Made by a program: the position numbers and the translations under genes
Notes under the pieces: generated by a model
What the model saw: the letters and a program-made list of their open reading frames with translations, nothing else
Database searches by the model: none
What the model was told of the DNA's origin: nothing
Part shown: positions 23,611-32,336 of the stretch, in pieces
How positions within the stretch are numbered: position 1 is the stretch's first letter
Layout of the letters: every line of letters begins with the position of its first letter
DNA from: Patescibacteria group bacterium
Lineage (GTDB): Bacteria > Patescibacteriota > Doudnabacteria > UBA920
Direction of reading: 5' to 3'
Assembly: GCA_023484515.1 (NCBI GenBank)
Contig: JAMDAY010000013.1
Span: 1 to 33,011 of the forward strand
DNA length: 33,011 bases

Positions 23611-25206
23611 TTACGACAATTTTTGTTTAAGCAACTCGTTTATCACCTGCGGATTGCCCTTGCCTTTCAGTTCTTTCATGGTTTGACCAACTAAAAAGCC
23701 AAAAGATTTCTGCTGGCCGGCTTTATAATCTGCCACAGCCTTTTCGTTGGCCGCAATTACCCTGTCTACCGCTTCGCCAATGGCCGCTTCGTCGCTAACC
23801 TGGTGCAGGCCCAAATCTTCCACAATATTGCTAGGATCGCCGCCCTTTTCAAACATTTCCTTAAATACCTGTTTGCCCGCGCTGCCGGAAATTTTTCCCT
23901 GCTGGATCATTTTAAGCAGCTCGGCAAAGTTTTCGGGAGTTACGCGGCTTTCCGCGGGGTTAAGTTTGCTCTGGTTTAACAACGCGCTAAAGTCGCCAAG
24001 GCACCAGTTGGCCGCCTGCTTGATCAATAATTGCCGGTCTGTGGGGGAAGATACCATCTTCCCGTCATCCGGGCGGATAGTATCCGCCCCTACATCCTGT
24101 CCTATCCATTCATCAATCTCGCTGACCACGTCCTCAAAATAATAAGTCAGATCTTTCCAATTGGTCAAATTTTCTATAACGGCTTCGTCTAAACCGTATT
24201 CTTCGTTAAACCGCTTTCGCTTTTGCGCCGGCAGTTCGGGCAAGCCGGCGCGTAATTTTTCCAAATACTCTTTGGAAAAATGCAAAATGGGCAAATCCGG
24301 TTCCGGAAAATAACGGTAGTCGTTGGCTTCTTCCTTGGACCTTTGTTCAACTGTCACGCCTTCGCGCTCGTTCCATCCCATAGTTACCTGCTTGGGCGTG
24401 CCGCCTTCTTTTAAGATGTTTGTCTGGCGCTCAATTTCGTAATTTATGGCCGCTTCGGCAAATTTAAAGCTGTTAATATTCTTAACTTCCACTTTATAGT
24501 TCGGCAGCGTTGTCTCTCCGGGTTTTCTTACGCTGATGTTCGGCTCCACGCGCATGGTGCCTTTTTCCATGTCCGCTTCGCTGGCGCCCACGTAGCGGAT
24601 AATGTTGCGCAATTCCTGCAAAAACACGCGCGCCTCTTCCCCGCTTTCTATTTCCGGTTCGGTTACAATCTCCAGCAAAGGATTCCCGGCGCGGTTGTAG
24701 TCTACCAAAGAATAAGACAAGCCTTCGGGATGCACGTTTTTTCCCGCATCTTCTTCTAAATGAGCACGGGTTATTCCGATTCTCTTAATCTGCGTTTTGT
24801 AGTTAGCCGATTTATCGGCTGTTCCATTTGAGCCCATAAATGGGCTGGCTACGGGTAATTCAATATCCAAATACCCATTTCTTGATATCGGCTGATCGTA
24901 TTGTGAAATTTGGTAGCCTTTGGGCAAGTCGGGATAAAAATAGTGTTTGCGGTCAAATTTGCTCCATTCGTCAATTTGGCAGTTTAAAGCCAACCCGACC
25001 AGCGCGGCCAACCTGATCGCTTCTTTATTTGCCACGGGCAAAGTTCCGGGCTGGGCCGTAACGATTTCGTCTATATTCTTATTCGGCTCCTTCTCGTCCG
25101 GATCATTCGGCGCCGGCGAAAACATCTTGCTCTTGGTCGCAAGCTCAACGTGTATTTCAAACCCAATGACGGGTCTATATTCGGTTGAAGATTCAAACTG
25201 CTTCAT
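23611..25206 (-). CDS. gatB: Asp/Glu-tRNA amidotransferase subunit B
   Basis: YRPVIGFEIHVELATKSKMFSPAP..., KHYFYPDLPKGYQISQYDQPI. Confidence 0.97.
   Translation of the reverse strand: MKQFESSTEYRPVIGFEIHVELATKSKMFSPAPNDPDEKEPNKNIDEIVTAQPGTLPVANKEAIRLAALVGLALNCQIDEWSKFDRKHYFYPDLPKGYQISQYDQPISRNGYLDIELPVASPFMGSNGTADKSANYKTQIKRIGITRAHLEEDAGKNVHPEGLSYSLVDYNRAGNPLLEIVTEPEIESGEEARVFLQELRNIIRYVGASEADMEKGTMRVEPNISVRKPGETTLPNYKVEVKNINSFKFAEAAINYEIERQTNILKEGGTPKQVTMGWNEREGVTVEQRSKEEANDYRYFPEPDLPILHFSKEYLEKLRAGLPELPAQKRKRFNEEYGLDEAVIENLTNWKDLTYYFEDVVSEIDEWIGQDVGADTIRPDDGKMVSSPTDRQLLIKQAANWCLGDFSALLNQSKLNPAESRVTPENFAELLKMIQQGKISGSAGKQVFKEMFEKGGDPSNIVEDLGLHQVSDEAAIGEAVDRVIAANEKAVADYKAGQQKSFGFLVGQTMKELKGKGNPQVINELLKQKLS
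24061..24094. repeat. palindromic repeat inserted in frame in gatB
   Basis: TGTAGGGGCGGATACTATCCGCCCGGATGACGGG on the minus strand, encoding VGADTIRPDDG. Confidence 0.75.
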
Positions 25207-25212
25207 AAAAAG

Positions 25213-25240
25213 CTCTAAATTCTAAATTCTAAATAATTTC
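25213..25240. repeat. left TCTAAATTCTAAA arm flanking the four-helix-bundle gene
   Basis: CTCTAAATTCTAAATTCTAAATAATTTC. Confidence 0.7.
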
Positions 25241-25253
25241 AAAATTCAAATAC

Positions 25254-25607
25254 TTAAGCTTTGGAAACAATGCTGCCAAAAATTTTCATCAACTCCGTAC
25301 ACTCCTGGATTAAGCGATCGCGCTCCTTAAGCTGCCGATCTTCGCAATAAACTAAATTCAACCAGTAAATGGTCTCTTTTGCTTCCTTACGGCAAATTTT
25401 TACCCTCATTAGAAAATCTTTCTTACTCAAACACTCACACGCCTCAATATAATTTGCACCTACCGAACCTGATGACCTGATTACCTGCTTGCCATCCTCA
25501 ATATTCCCGACTGTTCTTGGCAACTCCCTAACAAACAACCTTACATCTTTAGAAAATTTTAACGTCCTTTCCCCAAGATCATATATTTTGTTTTGAACTT
25601 GGTCCAT
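25254..25607 (-). CDS. four helix bundle protein (S23/intervening-sequence protein family)
   Basis: FSKDVRLFVRELPRTVGNIEDGKQVIRSSGSVGANYIEACECLSKKDFLMRVKICRKEAKETIYWLNLV. Confidence 0.95.
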   Translation of the reverse strand: MDQVQNKIYDLGERTLKFSKDVRLFVRELPRTVGNIEDGKQVIRSSGSVGANYIEACECLSKKDFLMRVKICRKEAKETIYWLNLVYCEDRQLKERDRLIQECTELMKIFGSIVSKA

Positions 25608-25613
25608 TAGTAT

Positions 25614-25648
25614 TTGTTTAGAACTTAGGGTTTAGAGTTTAGAACTTA
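25614..25648. repeat. right TTTAGAACTTAG arm flanking the four-helix-bundle gene
   Basis: TTGTTTAGAACTTAGGGTTTAGAGTTTAGAACTTA; overlaps the gatA stop. Confidence 0.7.
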
Positions 25649-27133
25649 CACCAAAGGGTGTTTTTTATGCCAATCCGTAGCCTGCTGATATGCATACCCC
25701 ACGTTAAAAATTTTCTGTTCCCCGAACTGCGGCCCGATAATCTGCAAACCCACGGGCAAACCGTCCAAGGAAGGCGCGTCCCCGTCCGAAGGCCGGGCAA
25801 AGCCGCAGGGGATGGAAATGGCGCACAAGCCCGCCAGGGAAGCCGGAATATTCAACTGGTCAGCAATGTAACCGTGCAAAGGATTGTCCGCCGCTGATCC
25901 CAATTTCGTGGCTACGGACGGCGTGGCGGGCGCCACCAGCACATCTACCTTTTTAAATACTTCGGCAAACTCTTTGATAATTAAACTGCGGACTTTTTGC
26001 GCTTTTTTATAATAGGCGTCGTAATATCCGGCAGACAATACATAAGTTCCGGTCATTATTCTCCTTTTAGCCTCATCGCCAAAACCTTCAGCGCGCGACC
26101 TGGTATAAACTTCCATTAAATCTTTTGCAGTTCCATGGACGGTGTGGCCGTAACGGATGCCGTCGTATCTTGCCAGGTTAGACGATATTTCGGATGGGCA
26201 AATAATGGCATAAACCATTTGCGCGTAACGCGTGGTAGGCAAGCTAACTTCTACGGTTTGCGCCCCCAATTTTTCCAACTCCTTAACAGCTTCCAAAACT
26301 TTCGCCTTTACGCCTTCTTCCATCCCTTCTATAAAATATTCTTTGGGGATGCCAATTTTAACCCCGTTTAAATTATTCTTGAAATTTTTAGCATAAGCAG
26401 GAACTTCAACCTGGCCGGTGGTGGAATCTTTGGGGTCTTGCCCGGCAATAATTTCCGTAATATGCGCCGCGTCTTCCACGGACAATGATAAAAATCCGAT
26501 GGAATCCAAGCTTGACGCCATGGCAATTACCCCGTAACGGCTTACGCGTCCGTAAGTCGGCTTGTAGCCGGTTACGCCGCAATGAGCTGCCGGATTGCGG
26601 ATGCTGCCGCCAGTGTCGGTGCCTAAGGCAAAAGGAGACAAGCCGGCGGAAACGGACGCGCCGCTGCCTGAGGAGGAGCCTCCTGTCAGCCTGGTTTTAT
26701 CCCAAGGATTCTTGGTGGGCCCGTAAGCCGAAGTTTCGCCAGAAGATCCGTGCGCGAACTGGTCTTGATTAAGCTTGCCTAACAAGACTGACTTTTGATC
26801 TTTCAATTTGCCAATAACCGTAGCATCGTAAGGCGGAATATAGTTATCCAAAATTTCGGACGCGGCAGTCGTTGGGATTCCTTTAGTTAAAAACATATCC
26901 TTAGCCGCATACGGAATGCCGCACAAAAAGGGATTTTCGCCGGGCGAAGCAATAAAGTCGTCCGCGGCTTTTGCCTGCTGAACGGCTTCTTCTTCGCTGA
27001 CCGTGATAAACGCGTTCAAGTCGCTCTTTTTTATGCGACCCAAAAAATACTTCGTTAATTCAACGGAGGAAATTTCTTTTTTATCCAGCTTTTCTCTTAA
27101 TTCGGTAAGAGATAAATAAGCAAAGTCCATCAA
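25646..27133 (-). CDS. gatA: Glu-tRNA amidotransferase subunit A
   Basis: [52 protein letters not shown]. Confidence 0.98.
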   Translation of the reverse strand: MMDFAYLSLTELREKLDKKEISSVELTKYFLGRIKKSDLNAFITVSEEEAVQQAKAADDFIASPGENPFLCGIPYAAKDMFLTKGIPTTAASEILDNYIPPYDATVIGKLKDQKSVLLGKLNQDQFAHGSSGETSAYGPTKNPWDKTRLTGGSSSGSGASVSAGLSPFALGTDTGGSIRNPAAHCGVTGYKPTYGRVSRYGVIAMASSLDSIGFLSLSVEDAAHITEIIAGQDPKDSTTGQVEVPAYAKNFKNNLNGVKIGIPKEYFIEGMEEGVKAKVLEAVKELEKLGAQTVEVSLPTTRYAQMVYAIICPSEISSNLARYDGIRYGHTVHGTAKDLMEVYTRSRAEGFGDEAKRRIMTGTYVLSAGYYDAYYKKAQKVRSLIIKEFAEVFKKVDVLVAPATPSVATKLGSAADNPLHGYIADQLNIPASLAGLCAISIPCGFARPSDGDAPSLDGLPVGLQIIGPQFGEQKIFNVGYAYQQATDWHKKHPLV

Positions 27134-27134
27134 A

Positions 27135-27245
27135 TATCAAATTACAAATTTCAAATGTCAAATAAAATCCTAATTTATAAATTTCAAAATTTATACTTTA
27201 GCCATTTGGCATTTATTTGAAATTGGAAATTGGAAATTTGACATT
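27135..27245. repeat. AT-rich CAAATTTCAAAT-type inverted repeat between gatA and gatC
   Basis: CAAATTTCAAATGTCAAATAAA ... TTTATTTGAAATTGGAAATTGGAAATTTGACATT. Confidence 0.65.
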
Positions 27246-27249
27246 AAAG

Positions 27250-27531
27250 TCAAAGGATGGCTTTGACTTTATAATACCCGTCTTTCATTTCCGGCGCGTT
27301 TTTAAAAATTTCTTGATGGTTGTCCGCCGTTTCCACCTTGTCGTCTCGCTGAATGTTTTGCAGGCCGGTCACTTCAAAAACTTCCGGCACGTTGGCCGTG
27401 TCCACTTTTTTCAATTCTTCCACGTAATCCAAAATAGTGGAAAGCTGTTTTTGGAACTTTTCCACTTCTTCTTGGGACAACTGGATCCGCGCCAAATTGG
27501 CAATTTTTATTACTTCTTCACGGGTAAGCAT
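27250..27531 (-). CDS. gatC: Asp/Glu-tRNA amidotransferase subunit C
   Basis: MLTREEVIKIANLARIQLSQEEVEKFQKQLSTILDYVEELKKVDT. Confidence 0.94.
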   Translation of the reverse strand: MLTREEVIKIANLARIQLSQEEVEKFQKQLSTILDYVEELKKVDTANVPEVFEVTGLQNIQRDDKVETADNHQEIFKNAPEMKDGYYKVKAIL

Positions 27532-27578
27532 AGGAGAATTATATACAAAAAAACCAGCCGTGACAAGCGTTAAATAGA

Positions 27579-27651
27579 TTGAAAATTGAAAATTAAAAAA
27601 TTGAAAAATTATGGAAACCCCCAATTTTTCAATTTTTAATCTTTCAATCTT
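27579..27651. repeat. AT-rich inverted repeat between gatC and secA
   Basis: AGATTGAAAATTGAAAATTAAAAAATTGAAAAATT ... AATTTTTCAATTTTTAATCTTTCAATCT. Confidence 0.65.
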
Positions 27652-30018
27652 TTAACTTAGCTTCCCCTGCTGCCCCAAATGGACGAACAGCGAAGAAAGA
27701 AATTGCTTTTTGACGCCCATTTGCATTTGCGCGAACAAATTTTTGCTTTCCAGGGCATAGTCTACCAGCGGGTCTTCGGAAGCGTAGGAAAACATGTTTG
27801 CCTCTTCTTTTAAAATATCCATCAATTCCAAATGGCCGCTCCAATGGCTGTCTATTATCTCTAAGATTAAATTTTGGCTTGCCTGCCAGACTTCCGGTTC
27901 CTGCCTGATTTGCATAACTTTGTTTTCCAAAAATTCCGTCATTTTTTCCTTGACTTCGGCCATATTCCATTTTTTTGATTTTTTTTTGGCGCCCAGCATC
28001 TCCTTAAATTCCGTTTCGGGAATATCCAGCAAAAATATTTCGCGGAACTGCCGCGCGGCCAAAGCCGGGTCGTCCAAGCTAAAAATATGGCTGACCGTTT
28101 CCGAAAGACAATTTTTCAGGAATTGCAAAAATTCCGCTTCATTCTCCAAAAGCGACTCCCGTAAGTTATAAACCGCCTCGCGCTGGAAGTTTATTACGCT
28201 GTCATACTTGTATAGATAAATCCTGCTGTCATAATTTTTGCTTTCCACAAAATCCTGCGCCTTTTTAAAGGCCTCGTCCAACCCTTTGCCGGAAATGTAT
28301 TCATCTTCGGGAATGTCGTACTGTTCCATTATGTCTATTATTTTCTCGCTGCCGAACAACTGCATTATTTCGTCTTCCATGGAAATTAGGAATTGCGATT
28401 CTCCGGCGTCGCCCTGCCGGCCGCTGCGGCCAATAAGCTGGTCGTCTATGCGCCGCGATTCGTGCCGTTCCGTGCCCAGCACGTAAAGCCCGCCTTTTTC
28501 CGCAATGCCGGGGCCGAGCAGAATGTCGGTGCCGCGGCCGGCCATGTTGGTTGCCACGGTTATCATGCCTTCCTGTCCGGCTTTGGCGATTTTTTCCGCT
28601 TCGGCGCGGTGGTCGGCCGCGGTTAAAAGCTGGAACGGCAAGCCTTCGTTTTCCAAAATGCCCGCTACCAAATGGGCGACTTCCACGTTGCGGGCCCCTA
28701 TTAGCAAAGGCTGCCCTTTCTTGCTGATAAATTTAATTTTCTTTACCAGGCCTTCAAATTTCCCCTTTTGCGTCTTGAAAAACAGATCATGGTGGTCCTG
28801 GCGGATTACCGGCCGGTTAGTGGGAATTTGAATCACATCCAGCTTGTAAACTTGCGCGAACTCGTCGCGGCTGCGCATTACCGTGCCGCTCATGCCGGAA
28901 AGCTTTTCGTATTTGGGAAAAAAATTCTGGAACGTGATGGCCGCCGCGGTCCGGTCGGCTTCTTTTACCCTTACCTTTTCCTTGGCTTCAATGGCCTGGT
29001 GCACGCCGTCCGTAAACCTCCGGCCCGGCAGGACGCGGCCGGTAAATTCGTCCACTATTTCCACCCCTTCTTGGGTTACAATATAATCTCTATCCTTTTC
29101 AAAAAGAGTTTTAGCCCTAAGGCACACATCCAGATAGAAAACATACATGGGATTGTCCTTGGAAAATACGGGGTTGCCTAAAATCTGCTCCACTTTATTT
29201 AAGCCCGCATCGGTCATGGCCGCCTGCTTGTTTTTATAATCCACGGTGTAATCTTCGTCTTCTTTAAGCTGGTCCGCCACTTTGGTAAACAAGTCGTAAA
29301 AATTCCGCTCTTCTTCCATCGGCTCGGCAATAATCAGCGGCGTACGCGATTCATCTATTAAAATGCTGTCTATTTCATCCACAATGCCGAAATGCAAAGG
29401 ATGTTTGGCCCTTAATACCTTGTCCTTCCGCGAAAATACCAAATTATCCCGCAGGTAATCAAACCCCACTTCCTGGTTGGTCACATAAGTAATATCGCAG
29501 GCGTAAGCTTTTTGCCGGCCTTCGTTTTTCATTTGCGATGTCACAAAGCCGGTAGTTAACCCTAAAAAATTGAACAGCTTACTGTTTAAATTGGCGTCCC
29601 GTTCCGCCAAATAATCGTTAGTGGTAATTACATGAACGCCGTTGCCTTCCAAGGCGTTCAAATATACGGGCATGGTTTCCGTTAAAGTTTTGCCTTCCCC
29701 GGCCTTCATTTCCGCCACTTTGCCTAAATGGATTACCAGCCCGCCCAAAATCTGCACCGGATAAGGAGACTGGCCGAACACGCGGCGGGCCGCCTCATTA
29801 ACCACGGCAAAAGCCTGGACCAAAATGGAATTCATGGTCTTGCCTTTGGCCAAATCGTCCTTAAAAGCCATGGTAGCCAGTTTCAGTTCTTGGTCTTTCC
29901 AGCCTTTCAACTCTTCCCGTTCCCGCATAACCAATTTGACGCGGTATTCCAAATCATGAATGGCAACATTGTCAATATAGCGGTTGACTGACTCTTTTAA
30001 TTGTTCTGCGACATTCAT
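27652..30018 (-). CDS. secA: preprotein translocase subunit SecA (no C-terminal zinc-binding tail)
   Basis: MKAGEGKTLTETMPVYLNAL, VDEIDSILIDESRTPLII, VATNMAGRGTDI, GRSGRQGDAGESQF. Confidence 0.97.
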   Translation of the reverse strand: MNVAEQLKESVNRYIDNVAIHDLEYRVKLVMREREELKGWKDQELKLATMAFKDDLAKGKTMNSILVQAFAVVNEAARRVFGQSPYPVQILGGLVIHLGKVAEMKAGEGKTLTETMPVYLNALEGNGVHVITTNDYLAERDANLNSKLFNFLGLTTGFVTSQMKNEGRQKAYACDITYVTNQEVGFDYLRDNLVFSRKDKVLRAKHPLHFGIVDEIDSILIDESRTPLIIAEPMEEERNFYDLFTKVADQLKEDEDYTVDYKNKQAAMTDAGLNKVEQILGNPVFSKDNPMYVFYLDVCLRAKTLFEKDRDYIVTQEGVEIVDEFTGRVLPGRRFTDGVHQAIEAKEKVRVKEADRTAAAITFQNFFPKYEKLSGMSGTVMRSRDEFAQVYKLDVIQIPTNRPVIRQDHHDLFFKTQKGKFEGLVKKIKFISKKGQPLLIGARNVEVAHLVAGILENEGLPFQLLTAADHRAEAEKIAKAGQEGMITVATNMAGRGTDILLGPGIAEKGGLYVLGTERHESRRIDDQLIGRSGRQGDAGESQFLISMEDEIMQLFGSEKIIDIMEQYDIPEDEYISGKGLDEAFKKAQDFVESKNYDSRIYLYKYDSVINFQREAVYNLRESLLENEAEFLQFLKNCLSETVSHIFSLDDPALAARQFREIFLLDIPETEFKEMLGAKKKSKKWNMAEVKEKMTEFLENKVMQIRQEPEVWQASQNLILEIIDSHWSGHLELMDILKEEANMFSYASEDPLVDYALESKNLFAQMQMGVKKQFLSSLFVHLGQQGKLS

Positions 30019-30578
30019 AAATCCATAAAGTAATACGCTATCATATGGCAAATTATCAGGTGGACATCTTCTATCCTGCCCATGTGGGGATTTGCTACTT
30101 GAATATTTAATTGCGCGACTTGGCCCAGTTTGCCGCCGTCCCGGCCGGTTAAGGCAACGGTTTTGCAGCCGATTTGATTGCCGTATTCTACTGCTTTGAT
30201 TACATTCTTGGAATTCCCGCTGCCGGAAATTGCGATTACCGCATCGCCTTTTTGGGCAAAGTTCTTAAGCTGCTCCACAAACGCTTCGCGGTAATCCACG
30301 TCATTGCTATAAGCCGTCAAAGTCGGCATGTTGTCCGCCAGCGATATGACTTTGAATTTTTTATCTTTTTGAAAGCTTGCGCCTTTTACCAGATCGCAGG
30401 CAAGATGGGACGCCGTGGAAGCGCTGCCGCCATTGCCGCAGGTAAAAATTACGTGCCCGCTGTCGCGCGCTTCTTTTAATATTTCTACGGCTTGCTTAAT
30501 TTTTTTCAAATCAACCTGCCCCAATGCCCGCAGCAAATCCTCTTTATACTCTAAAAGAAATTGCATTTTTTGTTTCAA
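30015..30578 (-). CDS. SIS-domain phosphosugar isomerase (GmhA-like)
   Basis: TCGNGGSASTASHLACDLVKG, AISGSGNSKNVIKAV, ATGA overlap with secA. Confidence 0.85.
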   Translation of the reverse strand: MKQKMQFLLEYKEDLLRALGQVDLKKIKQAVEILKEARDSGHVIFTCGNGGSASTASHLACDLVKGASFQKDKKFKVISLADNMPTLTAYSNDVDYREAFVEQLKNFAQKGDAVIAISGSGNSKNVIKAVEYGNQIGCKTVALTGRDGGKLGQVAQLNIQVANPHMGRIEDVHLIICHMIAYYFMDL

Positions 30579-30692
30579 ATTAACTTGTTTTCAGTATTAT
30601 TTTACCACAAACATTTATTAACGCCAAATAGACCCGCGGGAATTCTAACCTGAAGCGCAACCGCCGCTAACCACACGTCCCCCACAAAGCCT

Positions 30693-30730
30693 TTCCTTCT
30701 TAAAATCACGGCCGTGATTTTAAGAAGGAA
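30693..30730. repeat. perfect 38-bp palindrome abutting the PaaX-like gene stop
   Basis: TTCCTTCTTAAAATCACGG|CCGTGATTTTAAGAAGGAA. Confidence 0.9.
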
Positions 30731-30731
30731 T

Positions 30732-31259
30732 TTATTTCAAGCCAAAATGTTTTTTCAAATTTTGATCGTCATTAATTTCCTCAACCTTTAATAGGCGGAT
30801 ATAATCAACCAACCCCACAGTTTTTATATAAGTCACCGCTTCCCGATTTAAGGGGTAAGGACTTACAAAAACGCTGGCCTGCAATTTTGCAAAATTATTT
30901 CTTTTTAACAAACCACGTAATAAGTCACGTTTTTCTCTGGCTTTTTCTGGGATATCAAATATGAGCAGTCTCCATTTACCATCCCATTTGTCAATTTTTT
31001 TTACTCCTGCCTTCTGAATAAGCAACTCTAATTCACCTTTGGATGTCAATTTAATAAATTTCTCGTCACGTTTCCTTATCATTTTTATAAATCCCTGCCT
31101 TTTCAATGACGATACTGTGTTTTGAAATTTTTTTCTGGAACCATATAATTGTTCATAACGCCAGCTGGCCGAATATTCCAAAGGCCAACGAAACAGTCCG
31201 GTTGCCTCGCCGACCGCTTTTAAAAATTCGCTTGATAATGTTCCGTACTTTCTTGACAT
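30732..31259 (-). CDS. PaaX-like regulator (winged helix plus Cas2-like ferredoxin-fold C-terminus)
   Basis: WRYEQLYGSRKKFQNTVSSLKRQGFIKMI...KWDGKWRLLIFDIPEKAREKRDLLRGLLKRNNFAKLQASVFVSPYP. Confidence 0.8.
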   Translation of the reverse strand: MSRKYGTLSSEFLKAVGEATGLFRWPLEYSASWRYEQLYGSRKKFQNTVSSLKRQGFIKMIRKRDEKFIKLTSKGELELLIQKAGVKKIDKWDGKWRLLIFDIPEKAREKRDLLRGLLKRNNFAKLQASVFVSPYPLNREAVTYIKTVGLVDYIRLLKVEEINDDQNLKKHFGLK

Positions 31260-31385
31260 ATAAACTAAAAACTTGACCTGCTATTAAGGCCCGCATATTA
31301 TCTTGAATAATTTTTGTTTTCAGTAAGCCCAAATTTATTCAACTGATTTTGCGGAGATCGATAGTAAAAATTATTTTCCTTCGTA

Positions 31386-31403
31386 AAATCACGGCCGTGA
31401 TTT
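31386..31403. repeat. 18-bp palindrome AAATCACGGCCGTGATTT upstream of the PaaX-like gene
   Basis: same core as 30693-30730. Confidence 0.8.
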
Positions 31404-31703
31404 ATTTAAGGATATCAAAATTCCATTTTCTAGACAACAAATAATAGGAATGCTGGACAGATTTGCTAAATGTCAACGCAAACAACAGTTTATGCCTTTA
31501 CGCTTCCCGTCTATCCGCATAAATTTGCTAATCTTATAAAATATTGCCTTGCTATATTTCCAGACCATTTCCAAATATTTCATCCTGCATTTTATTTTAC
31601 CCTAAAAAATGCTATAATTTAGGCATAACAATTAAAATAGCCTTAAAAAACCGTTGAGTTTTCCTTTAACGGACTTAGCGATCTTAAGGGATAATCAAAA
31701 TAT

Positions 31704-32252
31704 ATGTGGATAGCCATTATTGTAATTGTGGTTTTGGCAATAATTGCCGTAGCTTTATATAACGGCCTGGTTTCTTCCCGCAACCGCGTGGACGAAGCCT
31801 GGAGTGACATAGAAGTTCAGTTAAAAAGAAGGTATGACTTAATTCCGAACATTGTGTCAACCGTAAAAGGATACGCGGCGCATGAGTCCGGCGTATTTGA
31901 CCGCGTTACCCAGGCCCGCGCCGCAGCCATGGGCGCGAGCAATATGCAGGAAAAGCTGAAAGACGAAAATACGCTCTCCGGCGCTTTAAAAAATTTGTTC
32001 GCTGTGGCCGAAGCCTACCCGGACTTAAAAGCCAACCAGAATTTTTTGCAGTTGCAGGCGGAACTGACCGACACGGAAGACAAAATCCAGGCCGCGCGCC
32101 GCTTTTATAACGGCAACGTGCGCGATTACAACACCAAGATCCAGCAATTCCCGGGCAACATATTCGCCCCCATGGGTGGCTTTACCAAGCGCGAATTCTT
32201 TGACATAGACGAAAAAGGCCCGGAAGGCCAGCCTGTGAAAGTGGAATTTTAA
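31704..32252 (+). CDS. lemA: LemA family protein
   Basis: N-terminal TM; LVSSRNRVDEAWSDIEVQLKRRYDLIPNIVSTVKGYAAHE; ARRFYNGNVRDYNTKIQQFPGNIFA. Confidence 0.96.
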   Translation: MWIAIIVIVVLAIIAVALYNGLVSSRNRVDEAWSDIEVQLKRRYDLIPNIVSTVKGYAAHESGVFDRVTQARAAAMGASNMQEKLKDENTLSGALKNLFAVAEAYPDLKANQNFLQLQAELTDTEDKIQAARRFYNGNVRDYNTKIQQFPGNIFAPMGGFTKREFFDIDEKGPEGQPVKVEF

Positions 32253-32336
32253 TCCGCCTTAGCTCCGAGTGTAACCGCTCCCAGGGTGTCGAAATTGAAA
32301 AATAGGAGTTCAACTTGAATCTTAATTTCAACAAAT

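Noticed and set aside
30732-31259. Cas2 of a CRISPR system
   Set aside because: No repeat-spacer array and no cas1 or other cas gene in the window; the N-terminal winged helix and length fit PaaX-like proteins better.
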